From Bradyrhizobium semiaridum (GTDB lineage Bacteria; Pseudomonadota; Alphaproteobacteria; Rhizobiales; Xanthobacteraceae), in assembly GCF_020329505.1 (NCBI RefSeq), contig NZ_JAGKJJ010000006.1, positions 1 through 64,000 of the forward strand: a stretch of DNA of 64,000 nt. Reading direction: 5' to 3'. The position numbers were made by a program, and so were the translations under genes. Under the pieces are notes generated by a model. The model was not told the origin of the DNA. It saw only the letters and a program-made list of their open reading frames with translations, and searched no databases. Of this stretch, positions 1 through 10,119 are shown piece by piece (the first letter of the stretch is position 1; the number at the start of each line of letters is the position of its first letter).

Positions 1-107
1 CGCTTGCGGGGGAGGGCGGGGTGGGTGTCTCCGGATAGAGAATCCCACCGTGGATACACCCCACCCGCCACGCATCTCACGATGCGCGTCGGCCTCCCCC
101 GCAAGCG
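1..107. repeat. Intergenic inverted repeat (REP-like)
   Basis: A 15-base arm at 1-15 is repeated in exact inverse orientation at 93-107, enclosing about 77 bases. The element lies in non-coding DNA downstream of the biotin synthase gene. It resembles the GC-rich dispersed intergenic repeats common in Bradyrhizobium genomes; that identification is inferred. The remaining bases to 245 hold no gene that I can support. Confidence 0.5.
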
Positions 108-245
108 GGAGAGGCGAAGTGAACCAGCTTACGCGCCTCACATGCGATTGCCCTGCCCTCACCCGGAACGGATCTGCGATGCGTTCCGGCCTCCTCGCGC
201 AGGCGGGGCGAGGCGAAGCGGAGCTCGTCTCACTTCAACGCAAGC

Positions 246-1271
246 TTATCCAGCTCGAGCGACGAGCTCTGCGTCAGCCTGCACTGTCCGCTCCAGGCCC
301 GACTTGATACCGAGACGGTCGAGCAGATCGGCGTCGCGGTCGCGCTGCGGGTTGCGCGTGGTTAGCAGCACGTCGCCGATGAAGATCGAATTCGCCCCGG
401 CGAGGAAGCAGAGCGCCTGCAATTCGTCGGTCATGTATTGCCGCCCGGCAGACAGCCGCACCACGCTTTGCGGCATCATGATGCGGGCGACCGCGACGAG
501 CCGCGCCACCCCGATCGGATCTGGCCGCTCGGCGGTGTCGTTCACCGGCACGCCCTTGACCTGGTTCCAGAGATTGATCGGAACGCTTTCCGGATGGGTC
601 GCCATGTTGGCGAGCAGCACCAGCATGCCGAGCCGGTCGGTGACCTGCTCGCCCATTCCGATGATGCCGCCGCAGCACACCTTGATGCCGGCCTCGCGCA
701 CATGGCCCAGCGTGTCGATGCGATCCTGCAGCGTGCGCGTGGTGATGATCTGGTCGTAATAGTCCGGCGAGGTGTCGACGTTGTGATTGTAGAAATCGAG
801 TCCGGCATCACGCAGCCGGCCAGCCTGCGCTGGCGTCAGCATGCCCAGCGTGACGCAGGTCTCCATGCCGAGGCCCTTCACGGCGCTGACCATCTCGCAG
901 ACCTGATCGAGATCGCGGTCTTTCGGATTGCGCCATGCCGCCGCCATGCAGAAGCGCTCGGCGCCCGCCGCCTTCGCGCGCTGCGCGGTCGCGATCACGT
1001 CCTGCTTGTCCATCAGGCGCGTCGCCTTCAGGCCGGTGTCGTAGTGCGCGCTTTGCGAGCAATAGCCGCAATCCTCCGGGCAGCCGCCGGTCTTGATGCT
1101 GAGCAGGCTCGCGGTCTCGACATGGTTCGGATCGAAATGGGCGCGATGGACGGTTTGCGCGCGGAACACCAGATCGGAGAACGGCAGGTCGTACAGGGCT
1201 TCCGCCTCGGCGCGGCTCCAATCGTTGCGGACGGGCTCTCCGCCCTGCTTCGCGCCTTGAGTCTCGATCAT
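246..1271 (-). CDS. bioB: Biotin synthase
   Basis: Radical SAM enzyme that inserts sulfur into dethiobiotin, the last step of biotin synthesis, in the cytoplasm. The radical-SAM cysteine motif CPEDCGYC lies near residue 65, followed by family motifs [17 protein letters not shown] and RLSAGR. The protein is about 341 residues, normal for BioB. The reading frame stays open far upstream, but an ATG at 1271 has GGAGA nine bases before it; the ATG at 1280 touches that GGAGA and is less likely. No other biotin gene is adjacent, so it may be transcribed alone or by read-through from the transporter upstream. Confidence 0.93.
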   Translation of the reverse strand: MIETQGAKQGGEPVRNDWSRAEAEALYDLPFSDLVFRAQTVHRAHFDPNHVETASLLSIKTGGCPEDCGYCSQSAHYDTGLKATRLMDKQDVIATAQRAKAAGAERFCMAAAWRNPKDRDLDQVCEMVSAVKGLGMETCVTLGMLTPAQAGRLRDAGLDFYNHNVDTSPDYYDQIITTRTLQDRIDTLGHVREAGIKVCCGGIIGMGEQVTDRLGMLVLLANMATHPESVPINLWNQVKGVPVNDTAERPDPIGVARLVAVARIMMPQSVVRLSAGRQYMTDELQALCFLAGANSIFIGDVLLTTRNPQRDRDADLLDRLGIKSGLERTVQADAELVARAG

Positions 1272-1462
1272 CACGCTCATTCTCCGGTTTCGCCATTCAT
1301 GCCTCGGCCTGCTCCGGCGAGACGAATGCATCTGATCGGGAGATATGCGTCCATTCCACGGCGCGAGTCCATGCGTCCCGCGCCACGGCAGGCATGCGGC
1401 CGCTTTCGAGGTGAGGTAATATCTGCGGCCGGACGCTGGAAGGCGTGCGGCCGCGCCCTCGA

Positions 1463-2917
1463 TCAGGGCATGATCGGCGGATGATAGGTGAAGGTCGCCA
1501 TCAGAATCGCGGCCAGCAGCATCACGATCGGGAAGTGAATGAAGAACTGCACCGAGGTGTAGCCGATCAGGTCCTTCGACTTCAGGCCGAGAATGCCGAG
1601 CAGCGGCAGCATCCAGAACGGGTTGATGAAGTTCGGCAGCGTCTCGGCGATGTTGTAGACCATGACGGTCCAGCCGAGATGCGCGCCGATATCGTTGGCG
1701 GCCTTCATGATGTAGGGCGCCTCGATGATCCACTTGCCGCCAGCCGACGGCACGAAGAAGCCGAGCAGCGCCGAATAGATTCCGACCAGGAACGAGAACA
1801 CGGTGGAATTGCTGGAGGCGCCGACGAACCAGTGCGCGATGGTGTCCGACAGCGTCGTGCCGCTGCTGTTCGGGACTTTGGTGAGGATCTGCGCGATACC
1901 GGCGTAGAACGGAAACTGCAACAGCACGCCGGAGACGCTCGGCATCGCCTTTGAGAACGACTCGATCAGGCTGCGCGGACGCCAGTGCAGCACGATGCCG
2001 AGAATCAGGAAGACGAAATTGTAGGTGTTGAGCCCGGACAGGGTGATCAGCGGATTGCCGGACTGAAATGTCTGCCACAGCCAGCCGGCCGCCAGCAGCG
2101 CGATCAGGATCGTCAGCAGCGGGCTGAACTCGAGCCAGTCGCCCGGACGGGCCGGCTTCCTGGCCTCGATGCGGTCGTCGCCGAGCGCGACGCCGAGATC
2201 CTCGGCCGTCTTCGCCTGCTCGGGCGCCGGCGTGGTGAAATAGCAGATGGCGGCGGAGACCACCGTCACCAGCACGACGGTGGCCATGTTCTGCCAGGTC
2301 AGGATGGTCTCCGAGAAGCCGATGACACCGGTGATCGGCAGCAGCGAGGCCGGAATGCTGCCGGCATTGGCCTGCAACTGCGCCGCCGAGGAGGTGATGC
2401 CGAGCGTGAAACCGCAGCCGAGGCCGAGATAGCCGGCGGCGCCGGCCGCCCTGTAGTCGAGGCGGATGTCGGAGCGCCTTGCGATCTCGCGCACCAGCAG
2501 GCCCGAGAAGATCAGGCTGAGCCCCCAGTTCAGCAGCGAAAGCGCGATGCTGAGCACGCCGACGAAGACCACCGCGCCGCGGCCGGTCTTCGGCACGCTG
2601 GCCAGCCGCGCCAGCAATGCTGCCACCGGCGGCGACATCGCCACGACATAACCGCCGATCGCGACCAGCGCCATCTGCATCGTGAAGGGAATCAGGTTCC
2701 AGAAGCCGTCGCCGAACGCGCGGCTGACGGCGAGCGGCGAGCCGCCATGCAGCATCGCGCCGGCCGCGACGGCGATCACCGCGATCAGGACGAAAACGTA
2801 AGCATCCGGAAACCAGCGCTCGGCAAAGGCCACCAGCGCTTGCGAGAACCGCGCCATGATATTGTCCGCGGCGGGTTTTCGCAGGTTCATGGTCTGATCG
2901 TGCGTTGCATTCGTCAT
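1463..2917 (-). CDS. Short-chain fatty acid transporter, AtoE family
   Basis: Inner-membrane permease of 484 residues for short-chain carboxylates (AtoE/TIGR00366-type). It is strongly hydrophobic with about ten or more membrane segments, and its C-terminal third carries family-typical sequence such as [17 protein letters not shown] and [14 protein letters not shown]. The start ATG at 2917 is preceded by AAGGGGG at good spacing; upstream in-frame sequence is arginine-rich and not credible. It begins only 50 bases after the molybdopterin oxidoreductase gene, so the two are probably co-transcribed, and the transporter may import that enzyme's substrate. The exact substrate is unknown. Confidence 0.87.
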   Translation of the reverse strand: MTNATHDQTMNLRKPAADNIMARFSQALVAFAERWFPDAYVFVLIAVIAVAAGAMLHGGSPLAVSRAFGDGFWNLIPFTMQMALVAIGGYVVAMSPPVAALLARLASVPKTGRGAVVFVGVLSIALSLLNWGLSLIFSGLLVREIARRSDIRLDYRAAGAAGYLGLGCGFTLGITSSAAQLQANAGSIPASLLPITGVIGFSETILTWQNMATVVLVTVVSAAICYFTTPAPEQAKTAEDLGVALGDDRIEARKPARPGDWLEFSPLLTILIALLAAGWLWQTFQSGNPLITLSGLNTYNFVFLILGIVLHWRPRSLIESFSKAMPSVSGVLLQFPFYAGIAQILTKVPNSSGTTLSDTIAHWFVGASSNSTVFSFLVGIYSALLGFFVPSAGGKWIIEAPYIMKAANDIGAHLGWTVMVYNIAETLPNFINPFWMLPLLGILGLKSKDLIGYTSVQFFIHFPIVMLLAAILMATFTYHPPIMP

Positions 2918-2967
2918 TGGTCCCCCTTCTGGTGATGCGGTGACAGCCTTCGGTGCCGTGGTGATGG

Positions 2968-5900
2968 TCAGAGCGCGAGCGTGAGGTCGGTCAGCGGCAC
3001 CGCCTGGCAGGCGAGGCACTGTCCCTCGCTGCCGTCGACGGGACCGAGATGGGTGAACTCGCCGTCGACGACCGCAACCGCGCAGCTTTCGCATTGCCCG
3101 ACCCGGCAGCCGCTCGGCAGCGCGACGCCGGCCGCGCTGGCGGCGTCGAGCAGCGTTCCCTGCTCCGGTCGCCAGGAGAAGCTTTGCGCGCTGTTGGCAA
3201 GCCGGATGGTACGCGGCGCGAGATCACTCGGCACCGCGGGCGGTGAGACAAAGCTTTCCGCGAAAATGTCGAAGCGCGGCACGCCGAGCGCCGTCATGGC
3301 CTCGATCTGCGTCGCGACGAAATCCGGCGAGCCGCAGATGTAGAGCAGCGGACGATGCGTCACGAGCGCGCTGACCAGCGCAGGATCAAGTCGTCCCTTG
3401 CGCAGCGCGCCGCGACCGACCGGATCATGCTGCAGCGGCGCGGAGTAGAATGTCACGCGCTTCAGCTCGGGAGTGACGGCCTCCAGCTCGGCGAGCCGCC
3501 CTGCGAAGGGATGCTCGCGGCTGCTGCGGCAACCGTGCAGCAGCAGGATTTCGGGAACGCGCCCCTGCGCCGGGAAGCGTTGCAGCGTCTCGAGATGACT
3601 CATGAAGGGCGTGATGCCGATGCCGGCCGCGAGGAAGACCAGCGGCCGCGTGCCCTTCAGCGGCGGCGTGAAGATGCCACCTGGCGGCTCCAGCAGGACC
3701 TCATCGCCGGCGGCAAGGCCGTGCAGACGATCCGGCATGAAGAACGGCGCGTCGGCATGGCGCGCTTCATCGAAGAAGCGCCCTTTCACGGCGATCGACA
3801 GCGTGCCCGGCGCATCGCCCGATCCGGTCAGCGAATAGGCCCGCGCCTCGGCAGCACCAGGCAGCGACGCCAGGACGTGCTGTCCCGGCAGGAAGTCGGG
3901 CAGCGGCCCGCCGTCCTGCGGCCGCAGGCTGAGCGCGACGACATTGTCGGCCTCGGCGTGCCGTGCGCTGACGACGAACCGGCGCCGGCCGCTCCAGACG
4001 CCGCGGCTCGCTTCCGCATCGCGCCTGATGTCGCAGACGATCGCCCGCAGCGGGACCGAACCCGAGACCGGATCGCGCGCGTCGTCGTGCAGCACGGCGT
4101 TGATGTTGCGGGTGCGGACGCCAGACGTCGCGGAGCGATCGCGGCCGAGCGGCGGACAATCCTCCCACCAGCCGAATTCGGCGACGACGACGCGCGCGTC
4201 GAGCGCCGCATTGAGACGCACTTTCAGGCGCACGGCGCCGCCGCGCGTCTCCACCACGGCCCAGTCGCCTTCCACGAGGCCGCGCTGGGCGGCGAGCCGC
4301 GGGCTGATCTCGACGGCCGGGTCCGGCGACTTGCGCCGCAACGAGGCGACGTGCCGGTATGAGGAGTGAATGAACCACCCGCTCTTGGCGGTGGAGAGCA
4401 CGAGCGGAAAGCGCTCGTCCGCCGCTGCCGACAGCGGGCTGCCATCGGGCTCGACATGGCTGGGCAACGGATCGTAGCCGTGCCCCAGCATCAGCTCCGA
4501 ATAGAGCTCGACGCGCCGCGTCGGCGTCGCGAAGCCGGCCACAGTGCCGTCCTCGCGCATGATGGCGTATTTCTCGTCCCGGAAGCTTTGCGGGAAGCGC
4601 CGCCCTTCAGGGTGGACGCGCAGCTCATCGACGTCGATGCCGAGCGGCGCCAGCTGATAGTTCCAGCCCGCCTTGATATCGCCGCCGAAGAACAATTCGT
4701 CCATGCCGAGCTTCAGCGCGAGCGCCGCCGCGATCTCGTAATCGGCCTTGACCGCGCCGGCCGGCTCGACCATGCGCGGACGAAACTGCACGGTCTCCAC
4801 CGCTTGCTGGGTGATCTCGAAGCCGATCTTGAGCGCATCGCGCTCCCATGGCGTGCTGGCCGGCAGCACGAAGTCGGCACTCTCCGCGGTCGGGTTCATG
4901 AACATGTCGACATGAACCTGGAATTCGAGTGCGTTCAGCGCCGCACGGTTGCGCTCGGAATGGCCCTGCGAGACGACGAAATTGGTGCCGAAGCCGACCA
5001 ATGCGCGCACCCGGTAGGGCTCGCCCTCGAGCACCGCCCGGCTGAAGTCGCGTGCGGTGATCCAGCCCTTTGCGGGCGGGCCGAGCGGCAGCTCGGCGAT
5101 GCCGAGCGCCTTCGCCTGCTGCTCCGGCGGCAGGATGTTGTAGTCGTTGAGGACGCGGGTCGGCGGCGGCACCGGCCAGCGATTGCCGCCGGGCCGGTCG
5201 CAGGCGCCGGTCAGCGCGTAGAGCGTTGCGATCGCGCGCTCGATCGCTGTCGCATTGGTGTGCTGGCCGACGCCGGTCCAGGAGTGATAGGCGAGCCGCG
5301 GCCGGCCCGCGAACAGCGCGTTGAAGGCTTCGACCTCGCCGATGTCGAGCCAGGTCAGCTCCGCAACACGCGTAGGCGTATAGGCTGCGACGCGCTCGAC
5401 CAACAGCTCGAACGCCGTTGCCGCCGAAATCTGCCGGCCGTCGCGCGCGCGCATCGTCAGCGCCCCGCGCAGTTGGCCGCCCACGGGCGCGCTGCGCGTA
5501 TCGCAGGGCACCGGCGCACCAGAGGCATTGAGGCGAACGAAAACTTCCTTCGCACCATCAGACCACAGAGCGTCCGCGCGCAGGAAACGTCCGGTGGTGC
5601 GGTCGACCAGCAGCGATCCGTTGGTCCACGCATCGACAAAATCCGCGTCAAAGGTGCCGGTCTCGATCAGGTGACGGATCGCGCCCAGCGCGAGCGCACC
5701 ATCGGCGCCGGGGCGGATGCGCAGCCACAGATCGGCCTGCTGTCCCGATCCGTTCGGCTTGGGATCGACGACCACGACCTTGGCGCCGCGCCGCCGCGCA
5801 TCGGCCACGCGCGTCGCCTGCGCGAGCCAGGTGCGTGCCGGATTGTGGCCCCACAGCACGATCGCGTCGGCATTGTCGTAATCGGGAAAGCCGATGCCGC

Positions 5901-6402
5901 GACCGAAGGTCAGCGCGTGAGCATAGTCCTTGTGCCAGCCGCAAATCTCGACCGCATAGATCAGGTTCGGGCTGCCGAAGCCGCGGATGAAACGCTCGAC
6001 CCATTCGAAGCTGTCGACCATCGGGGTGCCGCTCGGCGTCGTCACCGCGAAGGCGACCGCCTCGGCGCCGCTTTCGCTGCGGATCGTAGCGAGCCGCGCG
6101 GCGATCTCGGTCAGTGCCTCGTCCCAGGTGACCTCGACCCAGCCCGGATCCGCGGCATCGCGCGGCCGGGTGCGCTTGAGCGGCACGGTCAGGCGGCGCG
6201 GGCTGGCGACGATCTCCGGCGCCGCGCGTCCCTTGGCGCAGAGCGCGCCACCGGTCGGATGGTTATTCAATACCTCCACTCCGACGAGGCGGCCGCCCTC
6301 CACGACGCTGACGGCCCCACAGCGCGAGCGGCAAAGCGTGCAATAGCCCGGAAGCCGCTGTTTCACCTCGATCTCACCGTCCAAGGAGCAAAAGTGATGC
6401 AC
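2968..6402 (-). CDS. Molybdopterin oxidoreductase fused to FAD/NAD(P) reductase and [2Fe-2S] ferredoxin domain
   Basis: A 1144-residue multidomain redox enzyme. Residues about 15-75 carry the N-terminal [4Fe-4S] motif (C21, C24, C28, C55). Residues about 75-790 are a DMSO-reductase-family molybdopterin domain, with C154 in ICGWHKDY a candidate molybdenum ligand. Residues about 800-1050 form a ferredoxin-reductase-like module with flavin motif RAYSLT and nucleotide motif GIGITPF. The last 90 residues form a plant-type [2Fe-2S] domain (C1099, C1104, C1107, C1129 or C1132). A complete NAD(P)H-to-Mo chain therefore sits in one chain. The start is uncertain: GTG at 6402 has no clear ribosome site, and GTG at 6366 behind GGTGAG is an alternative. 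It resembles assimilatory nitrate-reductase-like proteins, but context (AtoE transporter, FCD regulator) suggests a carboxylate substrate. Confidence 0.88.
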   Translation of the reverse strand: MHHFCSLDGEIEVKQRLPGYCTLCRSRCGAVSVVEGGRLVGVEVLNNHPTGGALCAKGRAAPEIVASPRRLTVPLKRTRPRDAADPGWVEVTWDEALTEIAARLATIRSESGAEAVAFAVTTPSGTPMVDSFEWVERFIRGFGSPNLIYAVEICGWHKDYAHALTFGRGIGFPDYDNADAIVLWGHNPARTWLAQATRVADARRRGAKVVVVDPKPNGSGQQADLWLRIRPGADGALALGAIRHLIETGTFDADFVDAWTNGSLLVDRTTGRFLRADALWSDGAKEVFVRLNASGAPVPCDTRSAPVGGQLRGALTMRARDGRQISAATAFELLVERVAAYTPTRVAELTWLDIGEVEAFNALFAGRPRLAYHSWTGVGQHTNATAIERAIATLYALTGACDRPGGNRWPVPPPTRVLNDYNILPPEQQAKALGIAELPLGPPAKGWITARDFSRAVLEGEPYRVRALVGFGTNFVVSQGHSERNRAALNALEFQVHVDMFMNPTAESADFVLPASTPWERDALKIGFEITQQAVETVQFRPRMVEPAGAVKADYEIAAALALKLGMDELFFGGDIKAGWNYQLAPLGIDVDELRVHPEGRRFPQSFRDEKYAIMREDGTVAGFATPTRRVELYSELMLGHGYDPLPSHVEPDGSPLSAAADERFPLVLSTAKSGWFIHSSYRHVASLRRKSPDPAVEISPRLAAQRGLVEGDWAVVETRGGAVRLKVRLNAALDARVVVAEFGWWEDCPPLGRDRSATSGVRTRNINAVLHDDARDPVSGSVPLRAIVCDIRRDAEASRGVWSGRRRFVVSARHAEADNVVALSLRPQDGGPLPDFLPGQHVLASLPGAAEARAYSLTGSGDAPGTLSIAVKGRFFDEARHADAPFFMPDRLHGLAAGDEVLLEPPGGIFTPPLKGTRPLVFLAAGIGITPFMSHLETLQRFPAQGRVPEILLLHGCRSSREHPFAGRLAELEAVTPELKRVTFYSAPLQHDPVGRGALRKGRLDPALVSALVTHRPLLYICGSPDFVATQIEAMTALGVPRFDIFAESFVSPPAVPSDLAPRTIRLANSAQSFSWRPEQGTLLDAASAAGVALPSGCRVGQCESCAVAVVDGEFTHLGPVDGSEGQCLACQAVPLTDLTLAL

Positions 6403-6511
6403 TTTAGTAATGCGTTACACATTTACGTCATACGCTACTGCTCGCGTCAAGGCTAAGTAATAATCAGGGGACGAATCGGAGTCCCCGGCGAGAGGCGGCC
6501 TGCGACCACCC
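6403..6511. promoter_or_regulatory. Divergent promoter region with a GntR-like half-palindrome
   Basis: This 109-base gap separates the molybdopterin oxidoreductase and the divergent GntR gene. GTAA and TTAC flank a four-base centre at 6407-6418. FCD-type GntR operators are typically short, with GT...AC symmetry, so this is a candidate operator. It sits next to the farther-upstream start of the oxidoreductase. That the regulator binds here is inferred. Confidence 0.4.
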
Positions 6512-7192
6512 ATGGACCAGAATTTGCGAGAACAGGTGCTGCAGCGCGTGCGCGCCGAGATCATTTCCGGGCAGAGCCTGCCGGGCACGATGTATTCGGT
6601 GCCGAGCCTCGCCGCGAGTCTCGGCGTCTCCTCGACACCGGTGCGCGAGGCGCTGCTCGAGCTCAGCCGCGGCGGCCTGGTCGAGCCGATGCGCAACCGT
6701 GGTTTCAAGGTGGTGGAGCCGACGCTGACCGAGCTGCGCAATCTCTTCGACATGCGCGAGGTGCTGGAGCTGCACGCCGCGGTGCTGGTCGCCGCCAATC
6801 CGCCGCGGGATTTGCCGACAGTGCGTGAATGCGCCGACCAGATCGCGAAGGCCGTCGAGACCGACGACGTGCAGCTCTATCTGGAAGCCGACCGCAACTA
6901 TCATCGCGACTTTATCGCTGCCGCCGGCAACGACCTGCTCACCGATACGGTGATGGGCCTGCGCGACAAGATGCGGCTCTACGGCATCCGCTCGCGCGCG
7001 GGCCTCGAACGGCAACAGGCCTCCGTCCCCGAACACTATCGGCTGATCGAGCTCGCCCTCGCCGGCGAGACCGCGGCCCTGACCGCCCTGCTCAAGACGC
7101 ACATCCGCTCATGGGAGCCGATCTTCGTCGACGCGCTGCTGCGTTCGAGGGAGCACGCCCGCGAGCCGCTGCTCCGCCAGGCGCGCAGCTGA
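6512..7192 (+). CDS. GntR family regulator, FCD subfamily
   Basis: Transcription factor of 226 residues. Residues about 5-70 form the winged helix-turn-helix (PSLAASLGVSSTPVREALLE is a typical GntR recognition segment). The remainder is an all-helical FCD domain with conserved acidic and histidine positions (DRNYHRDF, PEHYRLIE) that commonly hold a metal and bind small carboxylates. It is divergent from the molybdopterin oxidoreductase/transporter pair across a 109-base gap, the usual arrangement for a local repressor. Inference: it controls that pair in response to a carboxylate inducer. The ATG start has only a weak GAGGCGG upstream. Confidence 0.9.
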   Translation: MDQNLREQVLQRVRAEIISGQSLPGTMYSVPSLAASLGVSSTPVREALLELSRGGLVEPMRNRGFKVVEPTLTELRNLFDMREVLELHAAVLVAANPPRDLPTVRECADQIAKAVETDDVQLYLEADRNYHRDFIAAAGNDLLTDTVMGLRDKMRLYGIRSRAGLERQQASVPEHYRLIELALAGETAALTALLKTHIRSWEPIFVDALLRSREHAREPLLRQARS

Positions 7193-7226
7193 CGCGCGCG
7201 TCGCCGACGTGCTCCACAGTCCGGTT

Positions 7227-8501
7227 TCATATCGCCTGCATCCGCTTGATGTTCCCGATGCGCGGCCCAGGGACCATCTCGCCCAGCAGCACCAACAGCA
7301 GCAACCCGGCGGCGGTGAGAAACAGCATGCGGTGATTGCCGCCGCTGATATTGAGCAGCGCCGAGAACAGTGAGCCCGCGACCGCCATCGCGGCTGCCGA
7401 CAGGATGGTGGCCCGGCTCCATACGACGTTCTGCCGGTGCGTGCTGTGCGGGATCGACTCGCGGACCCGTGCCAAGGCGAGCGGAACGATGCCGGGGGCA
7501 AAGGTACCGATAATGACGGTGAGCAAGACGAGCGCCGGCCGGTTGTCCGTCGCATAGAGGCCGAGCAGCGCCGCAGCCTGGACGGCCGCCACTAGCCGCA
7601 CCGTCGGGCGCGGACCGACACGGTCGGCAAGGAAGCCGTACAACGGCGGGCCGGCGATCGCGCCCAAGCCGTACCAGATCCAAAACATGGCTCCGGCGTG
7701 AATGCCGTCGCCGAGTCCGCGCGCGATGAAATCGACCAGGAACACCATCGGCGGCACGGCGGCGGTCGCCATCAGCGCATACTGCGCATAGAGAACACCG
7801 ATGCGCGGGCCGGCATGCCAATGCTCCGCCGCGGACGCGGATGGGTCGGTCTCGGTGCCGGAATCAAGACCGGATGCGGGCCAGGCGAACCAGCTTGCCG
7901 CCGTCAGGATCGCGGAGAACACACCAAGCCCCAGCCAGGTCTGGCTCAAGCCGAGATTGAGCAGCAGCGGCACGATGGTGCCCGAGCCGGCGATGCCGAG
8001 ACCGAGGCCAAGGAAGATCGCGCCGCCGGCAATGCCTCTGCGCGCCTTCGGCACATGCGGCAGTATCGTGCCGGTGACCAGCACCATCACGACGCCGCCG
8101 GCGACGCCCGACAGCAGCCGCCAGCCGAAATACCAGACGAACGACAGCGGCGTTGCGCAGGCAAAGAACGCAGCGGTGATGATCAGCATCATCAGCCGCA
8201 GCGTATGCTCTCTCGACAGACGCATCGCCAGCAGCCGCCCAATGAGGGCGCCGCCCAGATAGCCCGCCAGATTGGCGGCGCCGAGATAGATGACGGCCGA
8301 AGCCGAGAACCATTGCGCCTTGATCAATTCGGGAATCAGCGGCGTGAAGGCGAAGCGTGCCAACCCGATGCTCACGAGGCTGGCGCACAGCCCGGCAAAG
8401 ATATGGCGCCAGACCAGGACGCGGTCGATCTGTGCCGGCGAAAGGCTCTGCGAACGATGGGACATGAGTTGTTGCTCGATTGATGAGGAGGAATTGGGCA
8501 T
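7227..8501 (-). CDS. MFS transporter, YbfB/YjiJ type
   Basis: Inner-membrane major facilitator of about 424 residues with roughly twelve hydrophobic segments. The N-terminal sequence GLARFAFTPLIPELI and the early SAVIYLGAANLAGYLGGALIGR region are typical of the YbfB/YjiJ branch, whose substrates are mostly unknown. Three ATG starts exist; 8501 is chosen because GCGAGG lies seven bases before it, while 8465 and 8516 lack a site. It is convergent with the GntR gene (34-base gap) and just downstream of the L,D-transpeptidase gene. A functional link to either neighbour is not evident. Confidence 0.8.
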   Translation of the reverse strand: MPNSSSSIEQQLMSHRSQSLSPAQIDRVLVWRHIFAGLCASLVSIGLARFAFTPLIPELIKAQWFSASAVIYLGAANLAGYLGGALIGRLLAMRLSREHTLRLMMLIITAAFFACATPLSFVWYFGWRLLSGVAGGVVMVLVTGTILPHVPKARRGIAGGAIFLGLGLGIAGSGTIVPLLLNLGLSQTWLGLGVFSAILTAASWFAWPASGLDSGTETDPSASAAEHWHAGPRIGVLYAQYALMATAAVPPMVFLVDFIARGLGDGIHAGAMFWIWYGLGAIAGPPLYGFLADRVGPRPTVRLVAAVQAAALLGLYATDNRPALVLLTVIIGTFAPGIVPLALARVRESIPHSTHRQNVVWSRATILSAAAMAVAGSLFSALLNISGGNHRMLFLTAAGLLLLVLLGEMVPGPRIGNIKRMQAI

Positions 8502-8534
8502 CGACGACCTCGCCATGCCCGGAGCGGCGTGGCG

Positions 8535-9200
8535 CTATGCGACGTCGCCATGCGCGGGAAGCACCACGACCTTGGTGCCGACGGGAACGCGGCGGTAGAG
8601 ATCGATGATGTCCTGGTTGATCAGGCGCACGCAGCCCGACGAGACCATCGTGCCGATTGTCCACGGCTCGACGGTGCCGTGCAGCCGGTAGTAGGTGTCC
8701 TGCCCGTTGGCGTAGAGATAGAGCGCACGCGGCCCGAGCGGATTTTGGATGCCGCCATCCATGCCGTCCGCATAGGGACCGTAGCGCTTCGGCTCGCGCT
8801 TGATCATCGACGGCGTCGGCACCCAGCGCGGCCACTCGGCCTTGCGCGCGATGATAGCCGCGCCACGGAAGTTGAAGGCCTCGTCCCTGCCGACACCGAC
8901 GCCATAGCGGATCGCGCGTCCGCCCTCCTGAACGAGATAGGCGAAGCGCTGCGCGGGATCGACCACGATCGTCCCGACCGGCTCGCGGGTGGGATAGGCA
9001 ATTTCGCGGCGATAAAATTTTGGATCGATCCGGCTGAGATCGACGGCGGGTACGGCAAACCGCTCGCCCGGGACCGCGTCATAGATCGCCGCATGCCGCG
9101 GATCGTGGTCGTCGCGCGCCATCAGGCCGGAACGATCCTGCGTCACGCATCCCGCGAGGACGAGTGGCGTACCGCAGACGAATATGCGTCGGGTCAACAT
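8535..9200 (-). CDS. L,D-transpeptidase (YkuD domain) lipoprotein
   Basis: Envelope enzyme of 221 residues that forms L,D cross-links in peptidoglycan or attaches proteins to it. The N-terminus has a signal peptide ending in lipobox LAGC, so it is probably a lipoprotein. The YkuD catalytic signature is complete near the C-terminus: a histidine in RLHGT followed by SSGCVRL with the nucleophilic cysteine. Upstream AYPTREPVGTIVVDP and the GVGVGRD segment are typical of the ErfK/YbiS/YcfS group. The start at 9200 was chosen because it opens directly on the signal peptide. Confidence 0.9.
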   Translation of the reverse strand: MLTRRIFVCGTPLVLAGCVTQDRSGLMARDDHDPRHAAIYDAVPGERFAVPAVDLSRIDPKFYRREIAYPTREPVGTIVVDPAQRFAYLVQEGGRAIRYGVGVGRDEAFNFRGAAIIARKAEWPRWVPTPSMIKREPKRYGPYADGMDGGIQNPLGPRALYLYANGQDTYYRLHGTVEPWTIGTMVSSGCVRLINQDIIDLYRRVPVGTKVVVLPAHGDVA

Positions 9201-9307
9201 GGTTTCACTGATCCTTCTTCCTGGCGCGAGGCCGCGCGCACGCAGCGGGGGCGGCGCGCGGCAGCGATGACAGACGTGGGTGGATTGAAAGCGGCTGGTT
9301 GCGATGT

Positions 9308-9397
9308 TCAGCCGGAGGCCGGGCTCGCAATGGTTTGGCCGAACAGGATCGACTTGCCCTGCTCCGTCACCGCCGGCCGGTAGTACAGATCGATCAT
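9308..9397 (-). pseudogene. Possible glutathione S-transferase N-terminal remnant (29 codons)
   Basis: A short reading frame begins MIDLYYRP, close to the first strand of many bacterial glutathione S-transferases (recalled consensus MIDLYYWP), and ends after 29 residues. Its ATG overlaps the TGA of the TetR gene, so translation would be coupled. No thioredoxin-fold continuation follows in any frame before the L,D-transpeptidase gene. It may be a deletion remnant of a GST gene once regulated by the TetR protein, or a chance reading frame. Confidence 0.3.
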
Positions 9398-10008
9398 GAC
9401 GGCCTCCGCTTGCCGGACGGCCAGGCGAGGCCAACCGCCGCCAGCCCCGGCCCGACCAGGCCGTTCAGCAGCGTGGCATCGGGACGCACGCGGGCCAGCA
9501 CGCGCAGTCCGAGTAGCAAGGCCAGCAGATGCCGCGCGTGATCCTCGGCACGGAAGCTCGTGGTAATCTCGCCGCTGGCCTGCCCCGCGGAAACGCAACG
9601 AAAGAAGAATTGTTCGATCTTCGCCGTCTCGTCAGCGAGATAGGTCTGCAGTTCGGGATCGTCGGCGGTCGCCTCCAGCGTGGCATTGACCAGCATGCAG
9701 CCGCGATGCTGCGGATCGGCCAGCGAGCGATCGACGATCTCGCGAAAGAACAGAACGATCGCCTGCCCCGGCGATTTCGTGCTTTCCAGCCGCACGATGC
9801 GTTCGAGCAGGATGCAGTCCAGATAGTAGCGCAGGGAGCGCCGGAAGATGCCGCGCTTGTCGCCGAACGCGGCATAGATGCTGCTTTGGGTCAGGCCCGT
9901 CGATTCGACGAGATCGCGCGTCGAGGTGGCCTCGAACCCCTTGGCCCAGAACACCGCGCCGGCCGCTTCCAGAACCTGGACCTCGTCAAACTCCCGGGGC
10001 CTCGCCAT
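9394..10008 (-). CDS. TetR/AcrR family regulator
   Basis: DNA-binding repressor of 204 residues. The N-terminal helix-turn-helix is typical (FEATSTRDLVESTGLTQSSI followed by YAAFGDKRGIF). The C-terminal domain is the ligand and dimer domain and includes RGCMLVNATLEA, common in the branch that controls stress or efflux genes. The ATG at 10008 has GGAG seven bases upstream; a TTG two codons earlier is less likely. A long inverted repeat lies directly over the promoter and the ribosome site, which suggests autorepression. The only coupled downstream frame is the 29-codon GST-like remnant, so its original target may be lost or elsewhere. Confidence 0.9.
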   Translation of the reverse strand: MARPREFDEVQVLEAAGAVFWAKGFEATSTRDLVESTGLTQSSIYAAFGDKRGIFRRSLRYYLDCILLERIVRLESTKSPGQAIVLFFREIVDRSLADPQHRGCMLVNATLEATADDPELQTYLADETAKIEQFFFRCVSAGQASGEITTSFRAEDHARHLLALLLGLRVLARVRPDATLLNGLVGPGLAAVGLAWPSGKRRPS

Positions 10009-10019
10009 CGTCAAGCTCC

Positions 10020-10065
10020 ATTATGGATCATTTGCTCCATATTTGTGGAGCAAACGATCCATAAT
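10020..10065. promoter_or_regulatory. Long inverted repeat, candidate double TetR operator
   Basis: Two 20-base arms (10020-10039 and 10046-10065) match as an inverted repeat at 19 of 20 positions around a six-base spacer. Each arm is itself an imperfect palindrome bounded by TGGA and TCCA, so two repressor dimers could bind side by side. The repeat begins 12 bases upstream of the TetR start codon. Binding by that regulator is inferred from position and symmetry. Confidence 0.7.
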
Positions 10066-10119
10066 GTCAAGCCACCCTACGACGCGGAAGCGCGCCGCCG
10101 TGGACCCCGCGTTCGCCGC

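Noticed and set aside
1272..2078. N-terminal extension of the biotin synthase frame to 610 codons
   Set aside because: The extra 270 residues lie antisense-in-register within the transporter gene in another frame, are histidine/arginine-rich, and the BioB start has its own ribosome site.
4366..6456. A 696-codon open frame on the plus strand
   Set aside because: It is the mirror of the molybdopterin oxidoreductase gene; composition is arginine/alanine/glutamate-rich with no domain, while the minus-strand protein shows clear motifs.
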